Positions 55,047-64,000 of a stretch of 64,000 bases of DNA are shown piece after piece. Source of the stretch: Staphylococcus felis (GTDB taxonomy: Bacteria > Bacillota > Bacilli > Staphylococcales > Staphylococcaceae); contig NZ_CP027770.1 in assembly GCF_003012915.1 (NCBI RefSeq), forward strand, positions 1,426,001 to 1,490,000, written 5' to 3'. The notes beneath the pieces are model-generated. The model was given only the letters and a program-made list of their open reading frames with translations. It made no database searches and had not been told where the DNA came from. The stretch's first letter is position 1; each line of letters begins with the position of its first letter. Made by a program: the position numbers and the translations under genes.

Positions 55047-55460
55047 TTATTCAACATTGTAAAGTTCATTTAAATAAATAATGAGTTGATCTGTACATCG
55101 TTCATTTGTCACTAACATTTCGTGTGTCAATGTATCAATGCGATTGATATAACCTTGAATAGTATGAATGTGGCCGTTACGCCAATATTGAATAGATGCT
55201 AACGCATTCTTTGTTAGCTTAATATAAAGCATATAGTTGATATCTTGTATTTGACTGTCACTGAGTTCGGGTTGTTTGATTTTGAGTTGATCTTTTTCAA
55301 ATTGTTTAAGTGCTTCAAATTGTTCAGGAAGTGTCGCAAAAGGAGCCCATTTTACAATGCCACGCCCGATAGGAATATTTGAATCAAGATATTGTTTGGG
55401 TATTTTTCGGTAGTCTGTTTCATAACGATAAGCTTCTGGAGCCTGTGGATTAATAATCAT
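55047..55460 (-). CDS. YolD-like family protein
   Basis: A 137-residue cytosolic protein. The opening NPQAPEAYRYETDYRKIPKQYLDSNIPIGRGIVKWAPFATLPEQFEAL, a central helical part and the C-terminal small barrel YWRNGHIHTIQGYINRIDTLTHEMLV fit the YolD-like family, which is linked to Y-family DNA polymerases in other Firmicutes. No such polymerase is adjacent. The start ATG 55460 follows GAGGTGA; the longer frame to 55490 includes it. Confidence 0.8.
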   Translation of the reverse strand: MIINPQAPEAYRYETDYRKIPKQYLDSNIPIGRGIVKWAPFATLPEQFEALKQFEKDQLKIKQPELSDSQIQDINYMLYIKLTKNALASIQYWRNGHIHTIQGYINRIDTLTHEMLVTNERCTDQLIIYLNELYNVE

Positions 55461-55722
55461 CAAAATCACCTCATCTCCATAATAGAACATATGTTCTGTT
55501 TGTGCAATAGGTTTTTCAAGTCTTAAGTAAATATAGTGTTAAAAATAATATGATATCAAGTATATTCATATTGATTACAAATATTTATGTAAGAGATGAT
55601 TTGTTGTTTTACAGATATCTTGCAAACAGCGAATATATGAAAGAACGTGTGTTCCTTTTAGTTTTAATCTATTTCAAGTTGAGCTACAATATAAAGTAAA
55701 TCATAAAAAAGGAAGATTATAA

Positions 55723-56277
55723 ATGATTAGAAAAGCTATAAAAGAAGATTGTGATTCAATTGCGGAACTTATCTATATGATATGGAAAGATATGGAACTA
55801 GAAATCGTTCAAAAATATAGTCAAGCTCAAGTGATGGATGCTATTCGAAAAAGTCAAATAGATAGCCACTATCGTAATCATTTGAGTCATATTTGGGTAT
55901 ATGAAGTTAATGAACAAGTTGCAGCTATAATTGTCGTATATGATGGTAATCGTGAGAATGATTATGAACAACAATGGCATCATTTAGATCTACCAGATAT
56001 CGTACTGACTCAAGGAACGCCTCTACCTGTAATGGAATCAAATCAAGGAGATATGTATATTGAATCGGTGGCGACATTCCCTGAGTTTCGAGGGAAAGGT
56101 ATTGCGACACAATTAATAAGGCATGTTTTAGAGATGAATGATCAAGTGACATGGGGGTTAAATTGCGATGTTACAAATGAAAAAGCATTTTTATTATATA
56201 AAAAATTAGGATTTTCGACGGAAGAAGAAAAAGCATTATATGGACATCGATATTATTATATGACTTATCAAAAATAG
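55723..56277 (+). CDS. GNAT-family N-acetyltransferase
   Basis: A 184-residue acetyl-CoA-dependent transferase. The acetyl-CoA binding motif A is visible as IESVATFPEFRGKGIATQLIRHVLEM near residue 112, followed by LNCDVTNEKAFLLYKKLGFSTE. The acceptor is unknown. It is 10 bp before the fetA-type gene, so co-transcription is likely. Confidence 0.88.
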   Translation: MIRKAIKEDCDSIAELIYMIWKDMELEIVQKYSQAQVMDAIRKSQIDSHYRNHLSHIWVYEVNEQVAAIIVVYDGNRENDYEQQWHHLDLPDIVLTQGTPLPVMESNQGDMYIESVATFPEFRGKGIATQLIRHVLEMNDQVTWGLNCDVTNEKAFLLYKKLGFSTEEEKALYGHRYYYMTYQK

Positions 56278-56287
56278 GAGGTTCAAT

Positions 56288-56938
56288 ATGCTTCATTTAC
56301 ATAATATAGGTTATAGTGTTGAGAATCGGCGTATACTGAATGATATCAATATAACGTTTTCAAAAGGAGAGGCAGTTGCAGTGGTAGGGCCTTCAGGTAG
56401 TGGGAAAAGCACGCTTCTTCGTCTGATTGCTGACTTAATCAGTCCTACAGAAGGTGACATTACTTTTAAGGGACAGTTTTACAAAGATTATCCTCCTGAG
56501 AAATTAAGGCAAAACATTAGTTATTTGCCGCAAAGTGTAGAATTATTTGGTCAGACAATCGCCGATAATTTATCTTTTCCCGCACGGACGAGAGGAGAGT
56601 CGTTTGATCAAAAAAGAGCAAAGTCATTATTAAAACAAATGGGTCTTCAAAAGTATAAGTTGTCTGATTATGTACAATACATGTCAGGTGGCGAACAACA
56701 ACGTGTTACAATAGCACGACAACTCATGTATGTTCCCGATGTATTACTCTTAGATGAAGCTACAAGCGCTTTAGATGCTAAAAATAGTCAATCTATTGAG
56801 AAACTCATCTTTCAAATGGTTAAAGAAGGAACAACTGTATTGTGGATTACACACAATCAAGAGCAGAGTCAAAGTCAGTTTGACCGCAAGATTACAATTA
56901 AAAATGGTGAGATTGTAAAGGAGGTCCAATTGACATGA
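56288..56938 (+). CDS. fetA: ABC transporter ATPase (FetA-like)
   Basis: A 216-residue ATPase with Walker A GPSGSGKST, Q loop YLPQSVELFG, signature MSGGEQQRVTIARQL, Walker B VLLLDEATSALD and H loop WITHNQ. Its stop overlaps the start of a UPF0014 permease by four bases, the arrangement of FetAB, an exporter linked to iron homeostasis in E. coli. Start ATG follows AGGAGGTTC. Confidence 0.88.
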   Translation: MLHLHNIGYSVENRRILNDINITFSKGEAVAVVGPSGSGKSTLLRLIADLISPTEGDITFKGQFYKDYPPEKLRQNISYLPQSVELFGQTIADNLSFPARTRGESFDQKRAKSLLKQMGLQKYKLSDYVQYMSGGEQQRVTIARQLMYVPDVLLLDEATSALDAKNSQSIEKLIFQMVKEGTTVLWITHNQEQSQSQFDRKITIKNGEIVKEVQLT

Positions 56939-57702
56939 TGAGTACAACATCTCTACTTTTGACTTCACTGCTACTATTGATTCCTATTCTAATATCTTTT
57001 AAAGAACGCTTACATATTGCTAAGGATTTAATGATTGCTGCGGTTCGAGCAGTGATACAACTCATGATAATCGGTTATTTACTTGAGTTTGTTTTTAGAT
57101 TAGAAGAGGTATGGATTGTATTGATACTTATTGTTGTCATTATGATTAATGCAGCATTAAACACAAGACGTCGAGCATCGCCAGTGATGAACCATGTGTT
57201 TTTAATTTCTTTTGCAGGTATTGCAACGGGAGCAGTATTGTCTTTAGGTGGTGTTTTATTGACGGGAGCAATCAGTTTTAAGCCCAATGAAATAATCCCA
57301 ATAGCGGGTATGGTAGGAAGTAATGGTATGATAGCGATTAATTTAAGTTATCAAAACCTAAATCGTATTTTTACAAAGGAAACGGACTCAATCGAATCCA
57401 AACTCTCATTAGGTGCAACACCTTCCCTTGCAGCTAAAGATGCGATTCGTGAGAGTATCAAAGTCGCTATCGTCCCAACGATTGATTCGGTGAAAACATA
57501 TGGATTAGTATCAATACCAGGTATGATGACAGGGTTAATTATTGCAGGTGTTCCACCTTTACAAGCGATTAAATTTCAGTTAATGGTCGTATTTATTCAT
57601 ACAACGGCAACAATTATTTCAGCGCTTGTCGCGACGTATTTAAGCTATAAACAATTTTTTAATCAGCGGCATCAATTGATTCAAATTAACCAAGGCGAGT
57701 AA
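56935..57702 (+). CDS. fetB: UPF0014/FetB-type ABC permease
   Basis: A 255-residue membrane protein with about six helices. Family motifs include VRAVIQLMIIGYLLEFVF, PIAGMVGSNGMIAINLSYQNL and GATPSLAAKDAIRESIKVAIVPTIDSVKTYGLVSIPGMMTGLI. Coupled to the preceding ATPase. In E. coli the pair exports excess iron or relieves peroxide stress; the cargo here is inferred from orthology. Confidence 0.9.
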   Translation: MMSTTSLLLTSLLLLIPILISFKERLHIAKDLMIAAVRAVIQLMIIGYLLEFVFRLEEVWIVLILIVVIMINAALNTRRRASPVMNHVFLISFAGIATGAVLSLGGVLLTGAISFKPNEIIPIAGMVGSNGMIAINLSYQNLNRIFTKETDSIESKLSLGATPSLAAKDAIRESIKVAIVPTIDSVKTYGLVSIPGMMTGLIIAGVPPLQAIKFQLMVVFIHTTATIISALVATYLSYKQFFNQRHQLIQINQGE

Positions 57703-57728
57703 ATAAAACACCATTGTAAAATGAAAAA

Positions 57729-57792
57729 ACTAGGAGAAACATTTGTGCATTGAGACACTGATTAAGTGTATCATTAGCACGTTTCTCCTAGT
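57729..57792. terminator. Bidirectional terminator between fetB and menA
   Basis: ACTAGGAGAAAC and GTTTCTCCTAGT form a perfect 12-bp stem between convergent genes. Confidence 0.88.
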
Positions 57793-57799
57793 CTTTGAA

Positions 57800-58738
57800 T
57801 TAAATACCACCTAATAAGGCACTAATATAAATACCTAATGCATACAGTAAGCCGAAAATCGTATTAGTTTTTCCAGACGCGGCCATTGCAGGCATCATTG
57901 TTTGAGGTGTGTCTGCACGTTTGAAACGGCGATATACTTTAATAGGTAAAGGGAAGCTTAGTAAAACCAATAAATAGAATAAAGAACCTCCATCTTTAAA
58001 TAAAGCAGTAAAAATGACGAATAAGTATGCAAACGCGTAACATGATATTAAAAAGATAAGGGCGCCATTTTTGCCTAGCAGTATCGGAAGTGTACGTCTA
58101 CCACTTTGTTGATCTTTGACGCGGTCTCGAATGTTGTTAGACATATTGATTAAACCAATTGTAAATACGATTGGAATGCTTATCCATACAGCATAGCCTT
58201 GGACATTGCCAGTTTGAATAAAGAAGGCAATCAAAATGATAAACATCCCCATAAATACGCCTGAGAATAATTCACCTAATGGCGTCCATGAAATAGGGAA
58301 AGGACCGCCAGTATAGAGGTATCCAACTGCCATACATATAATGCCAACTGGAATAAGCCAAAATGATGTTTGAATTGCTAAGAACAGCCCTAACAATGCA
58401 GCAAGACCATAAAAGATAATTGCTAAATTTAGAACAGATTGAGGTGTCATGCCATTACGAACAATAGCACCACCAATTCCAACTGATTCATGATCGTCTA
58501 GCCCTTTTCTGAAATCATAATATTCATTAAACATATTTGTTGCGCCTTGAATGAGTAGGCAAGCAAGTAACATAGCAATAAATAAAGTTAGGCTCAAGCG
58601 ATCTTCACTGCCAAGTAAAAATAACTTAGCTGTAGCTGTCCCGACTAAAACAGGAACGACAGAAGCAGTTAAAGTATGCGGGCGCATAAGTGACCAATAC
58701 TTATGAATTGTAGAATGTTGTTTGAATTGTTTTGTCAT
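57800..58738 (-). CDS. menA: 1,4-dihydroxy-2-naphthoate polyprenyltransferase MenA
   Basis: Attaches the polyprenyl side chain to 1,4-dihydroxy-2-naphthoate in menaquinone synthesis, in the membrane. The 312-residue UbiA-family protein has about eight helices. The first Asp-rich motif is NMFNEYYDFRKGLDDHE near residue 65 and the second is NMSNNIRDRVKDQQSGRRTLP near residue 200. It is divergent from menFDHB, so the pathway genes are side by side. Confidence 0.95.
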   Translation of the reverse strand: MTKQFKQHSTIHKYWSLMRPHTLTASVVPVLVGTATAKLFLLGSEDRLSLTLFIAMLLACLLIQGATNMFNEYYDFRKGLDDHESVGIGGAIVRNGMTPQSVLNLAIIFYGLAALLGLFLAIQTSFWLIPVGIICMAVGYLYTGGPFPISWTPLGELFSGVFMGMFIILIAFFIQTGNVQGYAVWISIPIVFTIGLINMSNNIRDRVKDQQSGRRTLPILLGKNGALIFLISCYAFAYLFVIFTALFKDGGSLFYLLVLLSFPLPIKVYRRFKRADTPQTMMPAMAASGKTNTIFGLLYALGIYISALLGGI

Positions 58739-59379
58739 ATATAAAGTAACTCCTGTTTTATAAAATTTTAATACAAAAATATTGTATTAAATATCGAAAA
58801 ATAAAGCAATGAAAAATAGGTAAAAAATAAAGACATTTATACTTAATGACTGAGGGTGTTATGCAATCATTTGTAGTCCTATTTACACCACCATTTGCAT
58901 TACTTGTTGTTAAAGCTATACCTAATAATTTAATACTAAAAGTAAAGAAATACAAGCTTGCCACTATAAATATCACATCAAAACAGAATAGATAAGTGAG
59001 AAAAATGAATAACGTATTTATTGAAAAATAAACGTGCAATTCTGAAGTTCGAAATTAAAATAATAACAACTCAAAACAAACACTCACACAATTTGCTACA
59101 AAAATGTTAAAATAACTTAATGGAGGCTGTAAATTTTTCTTGACTAAAATGTTTATTTTCGGGTAGTTTATGATGAAAAGCCTCAAAACTAGGCCTTATG
59201 ACTATTGTATTTTAGAATATGAATATTAAGGGATTATGAACCTTATATGAACATACATTCATAAAATTGATAAAGGTTTGGACCATCACAGTGGATATGT
59301 TAATCAGTTCATTCACTGTGCTCCAACCTTCAACGATAAATAGTCTAGACATGATTATGATGAAAGAAGTGAGAGATAG
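58739..59379. promoter_or_regulatory. menA-menF divergent intergenic region with stem-loop
   Basis: No gene is convincing in these 641 bp. A long stem lies at 59273-59330: AAGGTTTGGA and CACAGTG pair with CACTGTG and TCCAACCTT, ending 49 bp before menF, without a T run, so more likely a leader structure or protein site than a terminator. A TTGACT-type -35 element lies near 59138. Confidence 0.5.
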
Positions 59380-60741
59380 ATGACTGTTGACGTAGGTGAA
59401 CAGGCAATCGTAGAAGCGGTCAATCAAACAAAGTTACAATGGGTTTCAGTCGAAGTTAAACTTGAACGTATATTGGATCCTATTACTTTATTTGAAATGA
59501 CAAAAGAAGATGCAGGGAATCGTTTTTATTTTCGATTAAATGATAACCAAACATCTTTTTTTGGATATCGCGTTGCAACAGAAATAAAAAATGATTTTAC
59601 AAATAAGCGTTCAATTTTTAAAGAATGGGAGAAATTTAAAAATAATATTGCATTAATTCATCCTGATTCTGAACGTCATCATTTGCGCATTTGTGGGGGA
59701 TTTCAGTTTTCTTCTAAACGTATGGGGGATGAATGGCGTCGCTTTGGCGTGAATCATTTCGTTTTGCCTGAAATCTTAATATCACAAGTAAATGAAGAGA
59801 CTTTTTTAACATATACGGTACCGAAAGCGCAATTTTCAATAAATGATTTAAATCGTTTAATCGAGCAATTGGACGAAGAGGAAGTATCTGTTTTTAATTT
59901 GACACCATCACCTCCTCCTATTAAGCGAATTGAAGATATTTATCAAGATGAATGGAAAACGTTAGTCAGTGAAACGATTGAGCGGTTGAGCGATGATGAA
60001 AAAGTAGTTTTATCAAGAAGACGTATGATTCAGTTTGACGAAAATTTAAATATTGCTAACGTATTGAAAAGAGCGTTAGAAAATGAAAAAAATAGTTATT
60101 TATTCGTTTTAGAGTCGGGTGAAGATATTTTTGTGTCTCAAACACCAGAACAATTATTTCATGTTGAAAATGGTAACTTGTATACAAAAGCTGTTGCAGG
60201 AACTATTCAACGAACACATGATGAAGTGCAAGATGATTTTCGAGTTAAAGCTTTTTTAAATGACGAAAAAAACTTAAGTGAACACCAAATTGTTGTCGAA
60301 AGTATCTTAGAAGATATACGCCCATTTGTAGAGTATGTTCATTACGACCGGAATCCTAAAATTTTAAAAAATGATCATTTATATCATTTGTTTACAGAGA
60401 TTAAAGGGCCACTGTCTCACGAATCATATATTGAATTAATAGATGATTTACATCCAACGCCGGCATTGGGGGGCTATCCAAAAGATAAAGCGATGGCGTA
60501 TATTGAGCATTATGAGTTTGGTGCGCGGGGATTATATGGTGCGCCTGTTGGCATGATTGATATGTATGATGATTGCGAATTTATCGTAGCTATTCGTTCA
60601 ATGTTAATGAATCAAAACCAAGCCTTATTGTTTGCTGGAGCAGGTATAGTCAAAGAATCTGACCCTGCTGAAGAGTTGGCAGAAACGGCATTAAAATTTC
60701 GTCCGATGATGGGCGCACTTGGAGTGAAAGATGATGACTAA
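59380..60741 (+). CDS. menF: Isochorismate synthase MenF
   Basis: Converts chorismate to isochorismate, the first committed step to menaquinone. The 453-residue protein has the chorismate-binding domain: [88 protein letters not shown] and [19 protein letters not shown]. Its stop overlaps the menD start. The order menF-menD-menH-menB is the normal Firmicute operon. Confidence 0.94.
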   Translation: MTVDVGEQAIVEAVNQTKLQWVSVEVKLERILDPITLFEMTKEDAGNRFYFRLNDNQTSFFGYRVATEIKNDFTNKRSIFKEWEKFKNNIALIHPDSERHHLRICGGFQFSSKRMGDEWRRFGVNHFVLPEILISQVNEETFLTYTVPKAQFSINDLNRLIEQLDEEEVSVFNLTPSPPPIKRIEDIYQDEWKTLVSETIERLSDDEKVVLSRRRMIQFDENLNIANVLKRALENEKNSYLFVLESGEDIFVSQTPEQLFHVENGNLYTKAVAGTIQRTHDEVQDDFRVKAFLNDEKNLSEHQIVVESILEDIRPFVEYVHYDRNPKILKNDHLYHLFTEIKGPLSHESYIELIDDLHPTPALGGYPKDKAMAYIEHYEFGARGLYGAPVGMIDMYDDCEFIVAIRSMLMNQNQALLFAGAGIVKESDPAEELAETALKFRPMMGALGVKDDD

Positions 60742-62407
60742 TTCACAACATTATTTAACAGAACAAGTATTTCATTTTGTATCTGAGTTATATGCATATG
60801 GGGTACGCGAAGCTGTTGTTAGTCCTGGTTCACGTTCAACACCTCTAGCGCTTGCGTTTGAATGTCATCCGAATATTAAAACATGGATTCACCCAGATGA
60901 GAGAAGTGCTGCGTTTTTTGCGTTGGGTTTAATTAAGGGAAGCGAACGACCTGTTGCGATTTTGTGCACTTCTGGAACAGCAGCAGCAAACTATGTGCCA
61001 GCGATTGTTGAGAGCGATATTAGTCGCTTGCCATTGATTGTACTTACGAGTGATCGACCACATGAATTAAGACAAATCGGAGCACCGCAAGCTATCAACC
61101 AAATGAATATGTTTCAAAATTATGTGCGCTTTCAATTTGATTTTCCTGTTGCTGATGGCACATTTCATACAATTGAAACGACGCAATACCAATTGCAAAA
61201 AGCAAGTCAATATTTCGATGGTTTAAATCAAGGGCCAGTACATTTTAATATGCCATTCAGAGAACCACTCACACCCGACTTGTCACGCACAGATTTGTTA
61301 ACATCTCATACTTATCATATCTCTCAGTACCAAAAAACGATGGATACGTCAAAGATTGAAGATGTTTTAAGAGATATGAGAGGTCTTATTGTTGTGGGAG
61401 ATATGCAGCATCAAGATATTTCGCAAATATTAACATTCTCAACGATATATGATTTGCCTGTTTTAGCTGATCCTCTTAATGATATTAGACGTACGAAACA
61501 TCCCAATGTGATTGCAACGTATGATTTACTTTTACGTTCTGGATTGGAAATAGAAGCGGATTTTGTCATACGAGTGGGTAAGCCAGTAGTGTCTAAAAAG
61601 TTAAATCAATGGTTAAAAACAACAAATGCAACTCAAATTTTAGTTCAAAATAGTATTAATGTAGATGCTTTTCCAAAAAGACCGGACTATTTCTTTGAGA
61701 TGTCAGCGAATGATTTTTTTAGATCTTTGGATCATATTCCAAACGCATATCGCAAAGTATGGTTAAAGCATTGGCAAATGATGGAACAACAAGCACGTGT
61801 AGAAATCCAAAGCTATCAGAAAAATGTCAGTGATGAATCTGGATACATTAGTCGATTACTTACAAAATTAGCATCAGATGATTGCTTATTCGTAAGTAAT
61901 AGTATGCCAATACGTGATATCGATAATTTGTATTTTGATAATGAAGCGCGCATCTTTGCAAATCGAGGCGCAAACGGAATAGATGGTGTTGTTTCGACAG
62001 CTTTAGGTATGGCCGTTCATCGTAAAGTGACTTTATTAATAGGTGATTTGGCATTTTATCATGATATGAATGGTTTATTAATGTCAAAACTGAATGATAT
62101 CCAAATGAATATTATATTGATGAATAATGACGGGGGAGGTATCTTTTCATATTTGCCTCAAAAAGAGAGTCCTCCTGAATTATTTGAGCGTTTATTTGGG
62201 ACGCCCACAGGACTTGATTTTGAACACGCAGCTTTACTGTATAATTTAAATTTTAAGCGATTCTCTGATATAGAGACTTTTGAGTACGTTAATTTACCTA
62301 TGATGTCTTCAGCGTTATTTGAAGTGATGACCAACCGCGAAGAGAATTATCATGCACATCAGAACTTATATCAAAAGTTAGGAGCAATTGTAAATGCTAC
62401 AATATAA
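60731..62407 (+). CDS. menD: SEPHCHC synthase MenD
   Basis: A thiamine-diphosphate enzyme that joins 2-oxoglutarate to isochorismate. The 558-residue protein shows the N-terminal PYR domain ([29 protein letters not shown]), the central domain, and the ThDP motif [13 protein letters not shown]...[14 protein letters not shown] near residue 440-475. ATG 60731, six bases after GGAG, lies inside the menF end; the second ATG at 60734 is equally possible. Confidence 0.95.
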   Translation: MMTNSQHYLTEQVFHFVSELYAYGVREAVVSPGSRSTPLALAFECHPNIKTWIHPDERSAAFFALGLIKGSERPVAILCTSGTAAANYVPAIVESDISRLPLIVLTSDRPHELRQIGAPQAINQMNMFQNYVRFQFDFPVADGTFHTIETTQYQLQKASQYFDGLNQGPVHFNMPFREPLTPDLSRTDLLTSHTYHISQYQKTMDTSKIEDVLRDMRGLIVVGDMQHQDISQILTFSTIYDLPVLADPLNDIRRTKHPNVIATYDLLLRSGLEIEADFVIRVGKPVVSKKLNQWLKTTNATQILVQNSINVDAFPKRPDYFFEMSANDFFRSLDHIPNAYRKVWLKHWQMMEQQARVEIQSYQKNVSDESGYISRLLTKLASDDCLFVSNSMPIRDIDNLYFDNEARIFANRGANGIDGVVSTALGMAVHRKVTLLIGDLAFYHDMNGLLMSKLNDIQMNIILMNNDGGGIFSYLPQKESPPELFERLFGTPTGLDFEHAALLYNLNFKRFSDIETFEYVNLPMMSSALFEVMTNREENYHAHQNLYQKLGAIVNATI

Positions 62408-63188
62408 TTTCCATTCTTCGTGTCAAGAAACTGATCAATTGTTAGTGATGTTACACGGTTTTATTAGTGATCAGCGGACGTATGATTCGCATATTGAAAA
62501 ATTATCTCAAACTGCGCATATCATCACTATTGACTTGCCCGGTCATGGTCAAGACAATTCATCGATGAATGCGACGTGGGACTTTAAATGGATAGCATCT
62601 CAAATTCATCAAATTTTAGAGCAATTTTCGCACTATCAAATCTATTTACATGGATATTCGATGGGGGCGCGTATTGCGCTGTATTATGCTTTACAATATC
62701 AAAAAATGTTAGCGGGATTGATTTTAGAAAGTGGCTCGCCGGGTATACAAGATGTGGAAGCGCGAACAAGAAGAATACAAGTTGATGAAGCGAGAGCGAA
62801 AGTGTTAGAGATTGCGGATCTTACAGTGTTTGTGAATGATTGGGAAAAGTTGCCGTTATTTAAATCACAGTATCGCTTATCAGATAGTGTTCGAAAATCC
62901 ATACGTCAATTGAGATTAGCACAGCAACCTAAAAGGTTAGCTAAAGCATTGCGAGACTACGGAACAGGGAATATGCCTAATCTTTGGTCAAAGTTAAATA
63001 CTTTAACATTACCTGTTCATATCATAGTAGGCGCATTAGATCAGAAGTTTATAGATATCGCAAAGACGATGTTAAACTATTTGCCGCATGCCCAATTGAA
63101 CGAAGTCGATAATGTAGGGCATACAGTTCATGTGGAAGATAGTGATAAATTTGATACAATAGTAAGGGATGTTTTATTAGATAGTTAG
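62394..63188 (+). CDS. menH: SHCHC synthase MenH (alpha/beta hydrolase)
   Basis: Removes pyruvate from the MenD product. The 264-residue hydrolase-fold protein has the oxyanion strand [18 protein letters not shown], the nucleophile elbow [16 protein letters not shown] (Ser near residue 90), an Asp in [10 protein letters not shown] and the catalytic His in VGHTVHVED. It overlaps menD by 14 bases. Confidence 0.92.
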   Translation: MLQYNFHSSCQETDQLLVMLHGFISDQRTYDSHIEKLSQTAHIITIDLPGHGQDNSSMNATWDFKWIASQIHQILEQFSHYQIYLHGYSMGARIALYYALQYQKMLAGLILESGSPGIQDVEARTRRIQVDEARAKVLEIADLTVFVNDWEKLPLFKSQYRLSDSVRKSIRQLRLAQQPKRLAKALRDYGTGNMPNLWSKLNTLTLPVHIIVGALDQKFIDIAKTMLNYLPHAQLNEVDNVGHTVHVEDSDKFDTIVRDVLLDS

Positions 63189-63200
63189 AGGAGGATAACC

Positions 63201-64000
63201 ATGTCAAGACAATGGGAAACACTTAAAGAATATAAAGAGATTAAATATGAATTTTTTGAAGGTATTGCAAAAGTGACGATTAATCGTCCTGAAGTGCATA
63301 ATGCATTTACACCTAACACTGTTCAAGAAATGATTGATGCTTTTTCACGCGCGAGAGATGATGAGCGTATTGGCGTAATTATCTTAACAGGTGAAGGAGA
63401 TAAAGCATTCTGTTCAGGTGGTGATCAAAAAGTTCGTGGACATGGTGGGTATGTTGGTGACGATCAAATACCTCGTCTTAATGTTTTGGATTTACAGCGT
63501 TTAATTCGTGTGATACCAAAACCTGTTATCGCGATGGTTAAAGGTTATGCTATCGGTGGTGGTAATGTACTCCAAGTTGTATGTGACTTAACAATTGCTG
63601 CTGATAATGCCCGATTTGGTCAAACTGGGCCAAAAGTAGGCTCATTTGATGCTGGATACGGTTCTGGTTATTTAGCACGTATCGTTGGTCACAAAAAAGC
63701 ACGTGAAATTTGGTACTTATGTCGTCAATATGATGCGCAACAAGCATTAGAAATGGGTATGGCGAATACGGTTGTACCATTAGATAAAGTTGAAGATGAA
63801 ACTGTTCAATGGTGTAAAGAAATCATGCAACATTCGCCAACTGCATTAAGATTCTTAAAAGCGGCTATGAACGCGGATACTGACGGTTTAGCAGGGTTAC
63901 AACAATTTGCAGGGGATGCAACGTTGCTCTATTATACAACAGATGAAGCTAAAGAAGGTCGTGATGCGTTTAAAGAAAAACGTTCACCAGACTTTGATCA
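63201..64000 (+). CDS. menB: 1,4-dihydroxy-2-naphthoyl-CoA synthase MenB (3' end outside window)
   Basis: Crotonase-family enzyme that closes the naphthoate ring of o-succinylbenzoyl-CoA. The frame is open for 266 codons and is cut by the window end; the family length of about 273 means only a few residues are missing. Seen are the start [21 protein letters not shown], the CoA/oxyanion segment [42 protein letters not shown] and [16 protein letters not shown] with the catalytic Asp. The start ATG follows GAGGAGG, 12 bp after menH. Confidence 0.96.
   Translation, partial: MSRQWETLKEYKEIKYEFFEGIAKVTINRPEVHNAFTPNTVQEMIDAFSRARDDERIGVIILTGEGDKAFCSGGDQKVRGHGGYVGDDQIPRLNVLDLQRLIRVIPKPVIAMVKGYAIGGGNVLQVVCDLTIAADNARFGQTGPKVGSFDAGYGSGYLARIVGHKKAREIWYLCRQYDAQQALEMGMANTVVPLDKVEDETVQWCKEIMQHSPTALRFLKAAMNADTDGLAGLQQFAGDATLLYYTTDEAKEGRDAFKEKRSPDFD

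Noticed and set aside
58758-59039. A 93-codon minus-strand open frame upstream of menA
   Set aside because: Composition is that of random AT-rich DNA (Phe, Ile, Tyr, Cys), there is no Shine-Dalgarno, and it lies in a divergent promoter region.

Overview
The window is low-GC Firmicute DNA with the gene order of a Staphylococcus chromosome: opp, trpS, spx, mecA, coiA, pepF, yjbH/yjbI, relQ, nadK, mgtE, cpaA, fabI, then ltaA/ugtP, murE, prfC, terC, htrA-like, ktrD, lplA, comK, tRNA-Ser/tRNA-Asn, fetAB and menA/menFDHB. Many proteins look like close S. aureus orthologues of the same length. The sulfatase plus mannose-type PTS operon, the IS200-type element and the repeats point to a different species. 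An animal-associated species of the hyicus/intermedius type is my inference, not a sequence proof.

Layout. 1-8.5 kb: peptide uptake, Trp-tRNA synthetase, the stress regulator Spx, the adaptor MecA, competence protein CoiA and peptidase PepF. 8.6-10.2 kb: a mobile-DNA patch with an IS200/IS605-type insertion, a STAR-like intergenic repeat, and a 368-bp non-autonomous element with 8-bp target duplication inserted into that repeat. 10.2-24 kb: yjbH/yjbI, CYTH protein, relQ-nadK-rluD-like-mgtE-cpaA, fabI with a FapR-like box, a second copy of the small element, then AI-2E-type and AGCS transporters, an esterase and a YjcG-type protein. 24-28 kb: mannose-family PTS IID/IIC and a sulfatase, with a cre box and a 24-bp palindrome. 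28-43 kb: lipoteichoic-acid anchor genes, cell wall, translation, a yybP-ykoY (Mn2+) riboswitch before terC, K+ uptake, lipoate ligase and comK.

43.5-54.8 kb is the accessory region. It is a stack of decayed prophage right ends beside tRNA-Ser. A 122/132-bp direct repeat containing the tRNA-Ser 3' end and its terminator marks att sites at about 49.5 and 54.7 kb. Two units share one chassis: endolysin 3' end, terminator, a 47-nt hairpin RNA/attenuator, a two-gene cargo, another terminator, two tiny peptides, a small HTH protein, a terminator and arm-type repeats. The cargo differs. Unit 1 carries a DUF4868/KwaB-like protein with a four-helix membrane partner (Kiwa-like, in inverted order). Unit 2 carries a DUF6731-like protein with another four-helix membrane protein. 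Between them lies a third module with a secreted Ala/Gly-rich protein convergent with a 59-residue membrane protein. I regard these as candidate anti-phage or competition modules. In both tiny-peptide operons the translation start of the first peptide is complementary to RNA further downstream, as in type I toxins.

54.8-64 kb returns to core genome: tRNAs, a YolD-like protein, an acetyltransferase, a FetAB-type transporter and the menaquinone genes. MenB is cut by the window end.
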